Both the position numbers and the translations under genes were made by a program. From the NCBI RefSeq assembly GCF_030270585.1, contig NZ_BSYI01000003.1:162730-226729 (forward strand): 64,000 nucleotides of DNA. Reading direction: 5' to 3'. This document shows, in pieces, positions 56,237 through 64,000 of the stretch. The notes below the pieces were generated by a model. It worked only from the letters and a program-made list of their open reading frames with translations. It ran no database searches and was not told the DNA's origin. Source of the stretch: Paralimibaculum aggregatum. GTDB lineage: Bacteria > Pseudomonadota > Alphaproteobacteria > Rhodobacterales > Rhodobacteraceae. How positions within the stretch are numbered: the first letter of the stretch is position 1; every line of letters starts with the position of its first letter.

Positions 56237-56929
56237 ATGGCGAATCTGTCCTATGGCAGCACCGGGCGCGCGGTCAGCAAGCTCCAGACGATGCTCAACA
56301 AGGTGAAGGCGCGCCCGAAGCTGAAGGTGGACGGCATCTTCGGCCCGCTGACCCGCAAGGCGGTGCTTGACTTCCAGAAGCGGCACAAGGACCTCGCCGA
56401 CGACGGCGTCGCCGGCAGCAGGACCATGAAGCGCCTCGGGGAGGCGGCGAAGGGCGGCGGCGCGCCGAAGGAGGACCCGAAGGCGGCGGCGACGATCCGC
56501 GAGCTCGAGCAGTTCCACGCCAAGATCCAGAAGGCCGAGAAGCAATCGGCCGAGGAGCGGAAGCGGTACCGGGCGGCCTGCATCAAGACCTCGAAGGTGA
56601 TCGCCGAGCAGCGCAAGCTGCTGGAGGCGGCGCTCTCCAGCGCCGACCGCTCGATGGGCTGGTTCGTCGAGGAGATGACCCAGGGCGCCAAGCGCGAGGG
56701 CATCGAACTGAAGAAGGTCAAGGCCAGCCTCGCCGCCCTGATGAAGGCGAAGGACAAGCAGGCCCATTTCGCCCGGCACAAGGCCGAGCTGATGAGATGC
56801 CTCGATGCGGTCGATCAGCACCACATGGTCATCGCCGACTGGAAGGTGGCGATGCACAGCCTCCACAAGCTGCTCGCCGGGCTGAAGCAGGCGGGCGCCG
56901 CGATCGAGAAGGCCGCCGACGGCAAGTGA
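56237..56929 (+). CDS. Peptidoglycan-binding-domain protein without signal peptide
   Basis: The 230-aa product has a PG_binding_1 domain at residues ~5-70 (GSTGRAVSKLQTMLNKVKARPKLKVDGIFGPLTRKAVLDFQ). A mostly helical, Lys-rich C-terminal region follows (~85-225), probably coiled-coil (AEKQSAEERKRYRAACIKTSK). There is no N-terminal signal sequence, so it is either cytoplasmic or exported by another route, for example like phage or type VI/X effectors. RBS CGGGAGC lies before the ATG at 56237. It is convergent with the peroxiredoxin gene. Confidence 0.85.
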   Translation: MANLSYGSTGRAVSKLQTMLNKVKARPKLKVDGIFGPLTRKAVLDFQKRHKDLADDGVAGSRTMKRLGEAAKGGGAPKEDPKAAATIRELEQFHAKIQKAEKQSAEERKRYRAACIKTSKVIAEQRKLLEAALSSADRSMGWFVEEMTQGAKREGIELKKVKASLAALMKAKDKQAHFARHKAELMRCLDAVDQHHMVIADWKVAMHSLHKLLAGLKQAGAAIEKAADGK

Positions 56930-56987
56930 CCCGGCGGCCGAGGGCGGCAGGGCAGGGCGGGCGGCGCCGGGCCGCCCGCGCGCCGGT

Positions 56988-57515
56988 TCAGGCGGCCGCG
57001 GCAGTCAGGTCGCCGCGGGCCGGGTAGTCGTTGCGCGCGGCGAAATCGAGCCCGCGCAGCAGCGCGTCGATGGCCGGCCGGGTGAAGGGCGCGCTCTGCA
57101 CCGCCATGAAGAACATCGTCCCGTCGGGCCGGATCACCATGGTGCCGGGCTCGGAGAAGCGCGCCGGCTCCTGGCTGCCCGGCCGCTGCGAGGAGATGTA
57201 GAGCCCCCATTCCCGCGCCGTGGCCTCGCTCATGTCGAAGCCGAGCGGCAGGCGGGAGATCCCCCAGTCCTCGGCGGCGGTGCGGGCGCGCTCGGCGCTG
57301 TCCATCGAGACCGCGAGGATGTTGATGCCGGCGGCGGCGATGTCGTCGATCTGCGCCTCGATAGACTGCAGGTAGTCGCGGCAGATCGGGCAGTGCTTGC
57401 CGCGGTAGAAGACCACGATGGTGAAGCGCTCCGGCCGGCGCTCGGCGAGGGTCCAGGTGCCGCCCTGCAGGAGCGGGACGGAGAGGGCGGGGGCGGGCTG
57501 GTTCGGCATGAGCAT
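56988..57515 (-). CDS. Peroxiredoxin-like AhpC/TSA family protein
   Basis: The 175-aa protein has a thioredoxin-like fold with FYRGKHCPICRDYL, where Cys42 (peroxidatic) and Cys45 form a C-P-x-C pair. AhpC/TSA-type PGTMVIRPDGTMFFMAV follows. It probably reduces peroxides or acts as a thiol oxidoreductase. The start at 57515 (ATG CTC ATG) follows GGAGGAGACC; the Met at 57509 is possible. It lies 198 bp before metA on the opposite strand, with a divergent promoter region. Confidence 0.9.
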   Translation of the reverse strand: MLMPNQPAPALSVPLLQGGTWTLAERRPERFTIVVFYRGKHCPICRDYLQSIEAQIDDIAAAGINILAVSMDSAERARTAAEDWGISRLPLGFDMSEATAREWGLYISSQRPGSQEPARFSEPGTMVIRPDGTMFFMAVQSAPFTRPAIDALLRGLDFAARNDYPARGDLTAAAA

Positions 57516-57713
57516 CGGCGGTCTCCTCCGGGGGGGGTGCGTGCGCCTCGCAGATAGGGCGTGCGGGCATGGGGCGCCAGTGTGCGCCGCGCCTCGCGGC
57601 GGCGTGAGTCGAAACCGGCCATGCGGGGCTGCGGGCTTTTCCTTTGCAGCGCGGGGGGGTAGGGACAGGGGCGCGGCGCCTTTCCCTGCCGCGAAGCGAT
57701 CCCGAGGACCCCG

Positions 57714-58640
57714 ATGCCGATCAAGATTCCCGCCCAGCTGCCCGCCCATGACGTGCTGCGCCGCGAGGGCGTCATGGTCATGTCGGAGGAGACGGCCGAG
57801 CGGCAGGACATCCGGCCGCTGCAGATCGCGCTCCTGAACCTGATGCCCAACAAGGTGCGCACCGAGACCCAGTTTGCCCGGCTGATCGGCGCGACGCCGC
57901 TGCAGATCGAGCTGACCCTGGTGAAGATGACCGAGCATGTCTCGAAGAACACCGCGGCCGAGCATCTCGATGCCTTCTACATCCCCTTCGCCGAGGCCCG
58001 CGCGCGTCGGTTCGACGGCTTCATCGTCACCGGCGCGCCGATCGAGCACCTGCCCTTCGAGGAGGTGACCTACTGGGACGAGCTGACCGAGGTCTTCGAC
58101 TGGACCCAGAGCCACGTCCACGCCACCTTCGCGATCTGCTGGGGCGCGCAGGCGATGCTGCACCATTTCCACGGGGTGCAGAAGCACATGCTGCCGGCCA
58201 AGGCCTTCGGCTGCTTCCGGCACCGCAACTGCGCCCCGGCCTCGCCCTATCTGCGCGGCTTCTCGGACGATTTCACCATCCCCGTCAGCCGCTGGACCGA
58301 GGTGCGCGAGGCCGAGCTGCCCGAGGGCCGCGGCCTGCGCCTGCTGATGAGCGCGGCGGAGACCGGGCCGTGCCTGGTCGAGGACCCCGAGCACCGGGCG
58401 CTCTACATGTTCAACCACATCGAATACGACACCACCTCGCTCGACGAGGAATACCGGCGCGACGTGGACCGCGGCGAGGCGATCGCGGTGCCGGCCAACT
58501 ACTATCCCGGCAACGATCCCGCGCGGCCGCCGGAGAACCGCTGGCGCAGCCACGCGCATCTGCTCTTCGGCAACTGGATCAACGAGCTCTACCAGTCGAC
58601 CCCCTACGACCTGGCGCAGATCGGCAGCCGCAGCCGCTGA
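57714..58640 (+). CDS. metA: Homoserine O-acetyl(succinyl)transferase MetA
   Basis: MetA activates homoserine for methionine synthesis. The 308-aa product has [60 protein letters not shown] (nucleophile Cys in the AICWG turn) and [10 protein letters not shown] (catalytic His and Glu). The position after GAPI is Glu, which in characterised MetA enzymes goes with acetyl-CoA use; Gly there goes with succinyl-CoA. The sulfhydrylase MetZ is encoded 50 kb upstream. I see no SAM-II riboswitch in this leader. Confidence 0.95.
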   Translation: MPIKIPAQLPAHDVLRREGVMVMSEETAERQDIRPLQIALLNLMPNKVRTETQFARLIGATPLQIELTLVKMTEHVSKNTAAEHLDAFYIPFAEARARRFDGFIVTGAPIEHLPFEEVTYWDELTEVFDWTQSHVHATFAICWGAQAMLHHFHGVQKHMLPAKAFGCFRHRNCAPASPYLRGFSDDFTIPVSRWTEVREAELPEGRGLRLLMSAAETGPCLVEDPEHRALYMFNHIEYDTTSLDEEYRRDVDRGEAIAVPANYYPGNDPARPPENRWRSHAHLLFGNWINELYQSTPYDLAQIGSRSR

Positions 58641-58710
58641 CCGGGCGTCTTGCAGGCGCGCCGCATCGCCCCATCTCTTAGGGTGAATGCCAACATCGGA
58701 GAGCGGTGGA

Positions 58711-59655
58711 ATGCAGCGACGCAGGTTCCTCCTCGGGGGCGCAGCGCTCGGCGTCGGGGCGCTGGCGGGCTGCAGCTCGCCGGTGCCCTTCGACGAGGCG
58801 CAGATCCGCGCGGAGTATCCCCCCATCGGCAAGTTCACCGAGGTCTGGGGCCTGCGCGTGCACTACTGGGAGGCCGGCGAGGGGCCGCCGGTGGTGCTGG
58901 TGCACGGCGCCAGCGGCAACCTGCGCGACTGGACCTTCGACATCGCCCCGAAGCTCGCCGAGCGGTTCCGCGTGATCGCCTTCGACCGGCCCGGCTTCGG
59001 CTATTCCGACCGGCCCTCGGTGGCGGGCTGGGACCCGGGGGTGCAGGCCCGCGTGCTGCAGGCCGCCTCGCGGCAGATCGGCATCGAGCAGCCGGTGGTG
59101 GTGGGGCACAGCTGGGGCGGCGCGCTGGCGATGGCCTGGGCGCTCGAGTTCCCGCGCGAGACCCGCGGCGTGGTCTCGGTCTCGGGCGTCACGGTGCCCT
59201 ATGGCGGCATGGTCTCGATCCTCGGTGCCATCGGCCTCGATGCGGTGATGGTGGAGGCCTACATGGACCGTCTGCTGCGCCGCGCGCGCGAGGGCGGCAT
59301 CCGCGACTTCATCGCCCGCGTGTTCCGCCCGCAGCGGGTGCCGCCGGGCTATATCGAGCATGTCGGCGCGACCCTGGCGCTGCGCGAGCACACGCTGCGC
59401 GCCAATGGCGAGGACCTGCAGAACATCGACGCCTCGCTCGCCCGCATGGCGCCGCGCTATGGCTCGCTGCCGGTGCCGGTGGAGATCATCCACGGCCAGG
59501 CCGACTTCATCGACTGGGACCACCAGGCCACCGGGCTGGCGGAGCTGGTGCCGCATGCGCGGCTCAACCTGCTGCCCGGGGTGGGGCACATGGCGCATCA
59601 CGCCGCGCCCTTCGAGCTGCGCCGCGCGGTCGACCGCATCACCGCCCGCGCCTGA
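58711..59655 (+). CDS. Exported alpha/beta hydrolase lipoprotein
   Basis: The 314-aa product has a twin-arginine-like signal and lipobox, MQRRRFLLGGAALGVGALAGC. The alpha/beta-hydrolase domain has the nucleophile elbow VVVGHSWGGALAM, VVLVHGASGNLRDW (oxyanion loop), FDRPGFGYSDRP, and the late acid and His regions DFIDWDHQ and GVGHMAHHAAP. Many substrates are possible. The start at 58711 follows GGAGAGCGGTGGA; the ORF begins 24 bp earlier, but this Met opens the signal peptide. Confidence 0.88.
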   Translation: MQRRRFLLGGAALGVGALAGCSSPVPFDEAQIRAEYPPIGKFTEVWGLRVHYWEAGEGPPVVLVHGASGNLRDWTFDIAPKLAERFRVIAFDRPGFGYSDRPSVAGWDPGVQARVLQAASRQIGIEQPVVVGHSWGGALAMAWALEFPRETRGVVSVSGVTVPYGGMVSILGAIGLDAVMVEAYMDRLLRRAREGGIRDFIARVFRPQRVPPGYIEHVGATLALREHTLRANGEDLQNIDASLARMAPRYGSLPVPVEIIHGQADFIDWDHQATGLAELVPHARLNLLPGVGHMAHHAAPFELRRAVDRITARA

Positions 59656-59810
59656 CCCGGGGCCTCGCCGCCGCGTCTCGCTTCCGGGGGCGTCACGGCC
59701 GGGCGGCGTGCTGTGAATGCGGCGCGGCGCGACCGCCGGTTCCGCCTGCACCTCTCGGGTGACAAGCCCTTCGGCATTTCCTATCGTATTCCGAAAGAGG
59801 AAAGCCCTGA

Positions 59811-60599
59811 ATGAGTCACCACGAATCCGCGCTCAAGGCACAGTTCTATCTGACGGCGCCGCAGCCCTGTCCGTATCTGGAGGGCCGCGAGGAGCGCAAG
59901 GTGTTCACGACGCTTCAGGGCGCCAGCGCGGTGGCGGTGAACAATGCCCTCTCGGCCCGCGGTTTCCGGCGCTCGCAATCGGTGATCTACCGCCCGGCCT
60001 GCGTCGGCTGCTCGGCCTGCATGTCGATCCGCATCCCCGTCGCGCAGTTCCGCCCCTCCAAGACCCAGCGGCGCGTCATCGCGCGCAACGGCGATCTCAC
60101 CCGCCGGCCCTGCGAGGCCTGGGCGACGGAGGCGCAGTTCGGCCTGTTCCGCCGCTATCTGGACCGGCGCCATGCCGATGGCGGCATGGCCGACATGGAC
60201 GCCTTCGACTATGCCTCGATGGTCGACGAGACCCCGGTGAACTCGGCGGTGATCGAGTATACCCGCCCCGATCCCGAGACCGGCGAGGCGCAGCTGATCG
60301 GCGCCTGCCTCTCGGACATCCTCGGCGACGGGCTCTCGATGGTCTATTCCTTCTTCGAGCCGGACCATCCGCAGCGCAGCCTCGGCGCCTACATGATCCT
60401 CGACCATGTGCGCCTGGCGGCCGAGATGGGGCTGCACTACGTTTATCTCGGCTACTGGGTCGCGGGCAGCCCGAAGATGTCCTACAAGACCCAGTATCGC
60501 CCCTTCGAGCTCTGCGACGGCGCGAGCTGGCGGGAATACGAGAGCGTCGAGGCCTTCGAGGCCTGGCGCCGCAGCCGGCTGGAGACCGCGGCGGGCTGA
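59811..60599 (+). CDS. bpt: Arginyl/leucyl-tRNA--protein transferase (Bpt-type)
   Basis: The 262-aa protein is an Ate1/Bpt-family transferase that adds an amino acid (Leu in the Bpt class) to N-terminal Asp/Glu for the N-degron pathway. It has FYLTAPQPCPYLEGREERKVFT, the Cys-rich RPACVGCSACMSIRIPV, and YVYLGYWVAGSPKMSYKTQYRP. The length is normal. It stands between the hydrolase and antiporter genes, with a GAGGAAAG-type RBS before the ATG. ClpS/ClpA are not in the window. Confidence 0.94.
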   Translation: MSHHESALKAQFYLTAPQPCPYLEGREERKVFTTLQGASAVAVNNALSARGFRRSQSVIYRPACVGCSACMSIRIPVAQFRPSKTQRRVIARNGDLTRRPCEAWATEAQFGLFRRYLDRRHADGGMADMDAFDYASMVDETPVNSAVIEYTRPDPETGEAQLIGACLSDILGDGLSMVYSFFEPDHPQRSLGAYMILDHVRLAAEMGLHYVYLGYWVAGSPKMSYKTQYRPFELCDGASWREYESVEAFEAWRRSRLETAAG

Positions 60600-60713
60600 C
60601 CCGGCCGCGGTCGGTGCTGCCCCCGCGAAGTTTTTCCGCACTGCGGCATCGCGACCGCGAAATGGCGGCCTTGCCGCGCTTTACCGATCGTTCCGGCCTG
60701 CGATGATCGGGCC

Positions 60714-62360
60714 ATGACCGACTTCCTCGCGCTCGATTCGCTCTCCGTCTCGCTGGCCATCGCCTTCGCCTTCGGCATGGGCGCCCGCGTTCTCCAGATG
60801 CCGCCGATGCTCGGCTTCCTCGCGGCGGGCTTCGTGCTCAGCCAGCTCGGGGTTGAGCCGAGCGAGGCCGGCCGCCGCATCGCCGATTTCGGCGTGTTGC
60901 TGCTGCTCTTCACCATCGGGCTCAAGCTCAAGCCGCGGATGCTGGCGGAGAAGCAGGTGCTGGCCGCGTCGCTCGGGCACATGTCGGCGGCGGTGCTGCT
61001 GCTCTTCGGGCTGCTGCTCGGGCTCGGCGGGCTCGGTTTCGGCCTGCTCGCGGGGCTCGGGCCCGGCGAGGCGGCGCTGATCGCCTTCGCGCTCAGCTTC
61101 TCGAGCACCGTCTTCACGGTGAAGATCTACGAGGAGAAGGGCGAGCTCGGCTCGGTGCACGGCAAGATCGCGCTCGGCATCCTGATCATCCAGGACATCG
61201 CGGCGGTGGTCTATCTCACCGCCTCCACCGGGGCGCTGCCCTCGGTCTGGGCAATCGGGCTCCTGGTGCTGCTCGGCCTGCGCCCGGTGCTCACGCTGCT
61301 GCTCGACCGCATCGGGCATGACGAGCTGCTGCCGCTCTTCGGCCTCGTCGCGGTGCTGGTGCTGGGCGCGGCCACGTTCAAGGCGGTGGGGCTGAAGCCC
61401 GATCTCGGCGCGCTCTTCATGGGGATGCTGATGGCCGGGCAGCGCCGCGCCTCGGAGGTGGCGGATGCGCTGCTCTCGTTCAAGGACATCTTCCTGATCG
61501 GCTTCTTCCTCAACATCGGCCTCGGCGGCATTCCCTCGACGGAGGTGATCGTCACCGCGCTCGTGCTGGTGGCGCTGCTGCCGCTGAAGGCGGCGCTGTT
61601 CTTCGGCATCTTCGTCTGGCTCAGGCTGCGCGCGCGGACCGCGCTGCTCGGCGCGCTGGGGCTCGCCACCTATTCCGAGTTCGGCCTGATCGTCGGCGCC
61701 GTGGCGGTGAGCCAGGGCCTGCTGTCGGCAGACTGGCTGCTGGTGCTGGCGCTGGCGCTGGCGATCTCGTTCCTGCTGCTGACCCCGGTCAACGCCGCGG
61801 CGCACGACATCTATGCCCGCTTCAGCCGCCATCTGCGGCGCTACGAGGCGCGCACCGCGGCGCGGGCCGATCAGCGCCCGATCATCGGCCAATCGGAGGT
61901 GGTGATCTTCGGCATGGGGCGGCTCGGGCAGGCGGTCTACCGCACCCTCGAGGCGCGGCTCGGGCGCGGGCTGGTCGGCGTGGAGACCGACTGGGAGAAG
62001 GTTCGCCGGATGCAGCTTCAGGGCTGGAACGTGGTGCATGGCGACGCCACCGACAGCGACTTCTGGCTCCGGGCGGTGCGGCCCTCGGCGCAGCTCCGCG
62101 CGGTGCTGCTGGCGATGCCTGACCACGAGGCCAACATGTATGCGCTGGAGCAGATCCGCGGGGCGGGGTTTCCGGGCTTCGTCGCCGCCATGGCCCGCTT
62201 TCCCGAGGATCTGCAGGCGCTGCGCGATGCCGGCGCCCATGTCGCCTTCGACGTCTACGGCGAGGCGGGGGCGGGCTTCGCCACCGATATCGCCGAGCAT
62301 ATCGCGCCGCTGCCGGCCGGGGCGGAGGGCCGGCGCGAGGCCGGCGTCGCCCCCGGCTGA
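60714..62360 (+). CDS. CPA2-family monovalent cation:proton antiporter with RCK (TrkA-N) domain
   Basis: The 548-aa protein has an antiporter membrane domain of about 11-12 segments (FGMGARVLQMPPMLGFLAAGF; LLLLFTIGLKLKPR; SFSSTVFTVKIYEEKGELGSVHGKIALGILIIQDI), as in Kef/CPA2 proteins. A C-terminal RCK/TrkA-N nucleotide-binding domain follows (VVIFGMGRLGQAVYRTLEARLG). It is likely to export K+ or Na+ in exchange for protons and to be gated by nucleotides. The ATG at 60714 is a plausible start. The C-terminus is Ala/Gly-rich. Confidence 0.92.
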   Translation: MTDFLALDSLSVSLAIAFAFGMGARVLQMPPMLGFLAAGFVLSQLGVEPSEAGRRIADFGVLLLLFTIGLKLKPRMLAEKQVLAASLGHMSAAVLLLFGLLLGLGGLGFGLLAGLGPGEAALIAFALSFSSTVFTVKIYEEKGELGSVHGKIALGILIIQDIAAVVYLTASTGALPSVWAIGLLVLLGLRPVLTLLLDRIGHDELLPLFGLVAVLVLGAATFKAVGLKPDLGALFMGMLMAGQRRASEVADALLSFKDIFLIGFFLNIGLGGIPSTEVIVTALVLVALLPLKAALFFGIFVWLRLRARTALLGALGLATYSEFGLIVGAVAVSQGLLSADWLLVLALALAISFLLLTPVNAAAHDIYARFSRHLRRYEARTAARADQRPIIGQSEVVIFGMGRLGQAVYRTLEARLGRGLVGVETDWEKVRRMQLQGWNVVHGDATDSDFWLRAVRPSAQLRAVLLAMPDHEANMYALEQIRGAGFPGFVAAMARFPEDLQALRDAGAHVAFDVYGEAGAGFATDIAEHIAPLPAGAEGRREAGVAPG

Positions 62361-62586
62361 GGCGGGTGCCGTTGCGTAACACGGGGGTGCGCCGCGCCGG
62401 TGGACCGGCTTGCGGGCGGGCCCGGCGGGTGCGATAGTGCGCGCCGCTCTAGATGCCGTTCCTTCCCGGATGGACCGCGATGCCGACTCGGACCGACCAA
62501 CGCCTGCTTGCAGCCGGGCGCCACGCCAGACCGAGCGCGCGGGGCGTGCAGGCCCGCCGGAGCGGTGCGCGGGCCGGGGCCCGGCC

Positions 62587-63255
62587 GTGAGCGGCTATTT
62601 CGACCATGCGCGGCGCGAGATCCTGCCGCATCTGCCGGCGCGCTGCGCCCGGGTGCTCGATCTCGGCTGCGGTGCCGGGGCGACGCTGGAGCTCCTGCGC
62701 GCGGAGCGCGAGATCGCCTGGGCCGGGGGCGTCGAGCTCGACCCCGAGGCCGCCGCGCGTGCCCGCGCCCTGGCCGACCGGATCTGGGAGAGCGACCTGC
62801 AGCGCTTCGACCCCGGCGCAGCGATCCCGCCGGGCTCGCTCGACCTCGTCCTCTGCCTCGACGTGCTGGAGCACTTGCCGTGGCCCTGGGAGGTGGTGGA
62901 GCGGCTCTCCGCCCTGCTGGCTCCCGGCGGGCGGCTGATCCTCTCGGTGCCCAACATACGCAACTGGAAGTTCATCTGGCGGCTGCTGACGCGGGGCGAT
63001 TTCCGCTATCGCGAGGCCGGGCTGCTCGATCGCACGCATCTGCGCTTCTTCACCTTCGAGACGGCGGCGGAGCTGGCCACCAGCGGCGGGCTCGTGCGGC
63101 TCCATGCCGGCAGCGCCACCGCCTATGGCCGCTGGGAGCTGCGCCGCTGGCTGATCGGCGCCACCGGCGGGCGCCTCGAGCCGCTGATCGCCAAGCAGGT
63201 CCTCGTGGTGGCGGAGAAGCAGGGTCCTGCGGCCGCGGCGCGGGCAGGGGCATGA
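62587..63255 (+). CDS. Class I SAM-dependent methyltransferase, glycan-cluster type
   Basis: The 222-aa protein (GTG start at 62587, VSGYFDHARREILPHLP) has the SAM motif VLDLGCGAGATLELL, DLVLCLDVLEHLPWPWEVVERLSALLAPGGRLILSVPNI and a DRTHLRFFTFETAAEL tail. These features are frequent in methyltransferases next to glycosyltransferases in surface-polysaccharide clusters. An in-frame upstream start at 62410 adds a Pro/Arg-rich unconserved region. Its stop overlaps the glycosyltransferase start by 4 bp (ATGA), so the two are coupled. Confidence 0.88.
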   Translation: MSGYFDHARREILPHLPARCARVLDLGCGAGATLELLRAEREIAWAGGVELDPEAAARARALADRIWESDLQRFDPGAAIPPGSLDLVLCLDVLEHLPWPWEVVERLSALLAPGGRLILSVPNIRNWKFIWRLLTRGDFRYREAGLLDRTHLRFFTFETAAELATSGGLVRLHAGSATAYGRWELRRWLIGATGGRLEPLIAKQVLVVAEKQGPAAAARAGA

Positions 63256-64000
63256 CGGTGATCACCCGCGTCGTCGTGGCCTACAACTCCGCGGCCGCGC
63301 TGCGCTGGCAGGCGGCGAGCAGCCAGTCGCTGCCGACGGTGCTGGTGGACAATGCCAGCCCCGACGACAGTGCCTCGGTGGGCGCCGAGCTCGGCTACCG
63401 GGTGATCCGCCTGCCGGCGAACAAGGGCTTCGGGCGCGGCGTGATGGCCGGGCTGGCGGCGGTCGAGACCGAGCTCGCCCTCGTGGTGAACCCCGATGTC
63501 GCGGTGGATGCGGCGGCGGTCGCGGCGCTGGCCGCGGCGGCGGCGGAGTTTCCCGATTGCGATCTCTTCGTGCCGAAGCTGGTCGACGAGGATGGCGAGG
63601 TGTTCTTCCGGCACGAATCGAGCCTCGAGCCTCGGCTCTCCCGGCGCGACGTGCCGGAGGGCACCGCCTGCATCCCGATGATCTCCGGCGCGGCGATGCT
63701 GGTGCGGGTGCGCGGCTTTCTCGATTTCGGCGGCTTCGACCCGGCGATCTTCCTGTATTTCGAGGATGACGACCTCGCGCTGCGCTACCGCGCGGCGCGC
63801 CGGCCGATCATCTTCGTGCCCGCGGCGCGCGTGCTGCATCTCGGCGACCGCTCCTCGGGCGGCGATCCCTCCGCGAGTCGGATCAAGGATCGCTCCTTCG
63901 GCTGGAGCCGGGCCTATCTGATGGCCAAGCACCGGCGCGGCTGGCGGCTGCTGACACTGGCCGGGATGATCGCGAAGCTGCCGGTCTATGCGGTTGCCTT
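63252..64000 (+). CDS. Glycosyltransferase family 2, 3' truncated by the window end
   Basis: About 249 residues are visible, and the frame remains open at base 64000. It starts MTVITRVVVAYNSAAALRW, with the GT2 motifs VLVDNASPDDS, ANKGFGRGVMAGL and VVNPDVAVD, then IPMISGAAMLVR, FDPAIFLYFEDDDLALR and RVLHLGD. The sequence resembles rhamnosyl/galactofuranosyl-type transferases of surface polysaccharide synthesis, with donor and acceptor unknown. The coupled methyltransferase upstream suggests a cell-envelope glycan cluster continuing beyond the window. Confidence 0.9.
   Translation, partial: MTVITRVVVAYNSAAALRWQAASSQSLPTVLVDNASPDDSASVGAELGYRVIRLPANKGFGRGVMAGLAAVETELALVVNPDVAVDAAAVAALAAAAAEFPDCDLFVPKLVDEDGEVFFRHESSLEPRLSRRDVPEGTACIPMISGAAMLVRVRGFLDFGGFDPAIFLYFEDDDLALRYRAARRPIIFVPAARVLHLGDRSSGGDPSASRIKDRSFGWSRAYLMAKHRRGWRLLTLAGMIAKLPVYAVA

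Noticed and set aside
57516..57713. Possible SAM-II riboswitch before metA
   Set aside because: No GCTAAA element or matching P1 arms are visible in this gap.

Overview
The window is a chromosomal stretch of very high GC content (about 70% by eye) with tightly packed genes on both strands, many joined by 4-bp start/stop overlaps. The gene content points to an alphaproteobacterium of the Rhodobacterales (Rhodobacteraceae/Paracoccaceae type): aerobic cobaltochelatase subunits CobS and CobT, crotonyl-CoA carboxylase/reductase (ethylmalonyl-CoA pathway), a SAM-II riboswitch before metZ, proteins with a PEP/VPLPA-CTERM-like tail, RTX proteins with DUF4214 repeats, and a membrane pyrophosphatase. 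This assignment is inference from gene families; no rRNA is present.

Layout. 1-3.7 kb: end of glmU, then glmS (amino-sugar synthesis) and a lipoprotein. 3.8-9.3 kb: SOUL-type lipoprotein, a LysR regulator whose start region looks frameshifted, divergent azoreductase, folE, metZ with a SAM-II riboswitch, and a GST. 9.5-13.2 kb: TPR protein and a large secreted propeller-M28-PDZ peptidase. 13.4-18.8 kb, all minus strand: J-domain protein, cobS, VOC protein, secreted nuclease, small secreted protein, cobT. 19-24.9 kb: bolA, small lipoprotein, gatB, CTERM protein, Hcp-like small protein, EamA exporter, TerC, DUF488. 25-32.6 kb: tRNA-Arg(TCT), ccr, repeat-containing secreted protein, RecD-like helicase, HAD phosphatase, PhaJ-like hydratase, ribF, plsC.

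32.9-36.9 kb is the most distinctive region: three tandem RTX/DUF4214 proteins, two of them metzincin proteases that share an unusual N-terminal Cys motif. 36.9-45.5 kb: intradiol dioxygenase, FAD/GcvT demethylating dehydrogenase, small unknown proteins, a second CTERM protein, a secreted FAH-like protein, AbrB-like permease, hisI and a NifU/IscU-like scaffold lacking one ligand Cys. 45.5-46.1 kb is a 540-bp AT-richer regulatory gap before a hexapeptide-repeat protein. 47-49.9 kb: soluble and membrane pyrophosphatases side by side. 50-54.3 kb: secreted proteins, including two tandem SH3-like paralogues, one with a long charged helix. 54.3-64 kb: P-loop ATPase, DDAH-like hydrolase, peptidoglycan-binding-like protein, peroxiredoxin, metA, lipoprotein hydrolase, bpt, CPA2 antiporter, methyltransferase, and a glycosyltransferase cut by the window end.

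Functional links: metA and metZ form the homoserine to homocysteine route, with metZ under SAM control. ccr and the PhaJ-like hydratase share a TGCGCTGCA palindrome in their upstream regions, which suggests common control by a PhaR-type acyl-CoA/PHB regulator. Two intergenic hairpins have unrelated stems but almost identical 15-nt loops and look like a mobile or structural repeat family.
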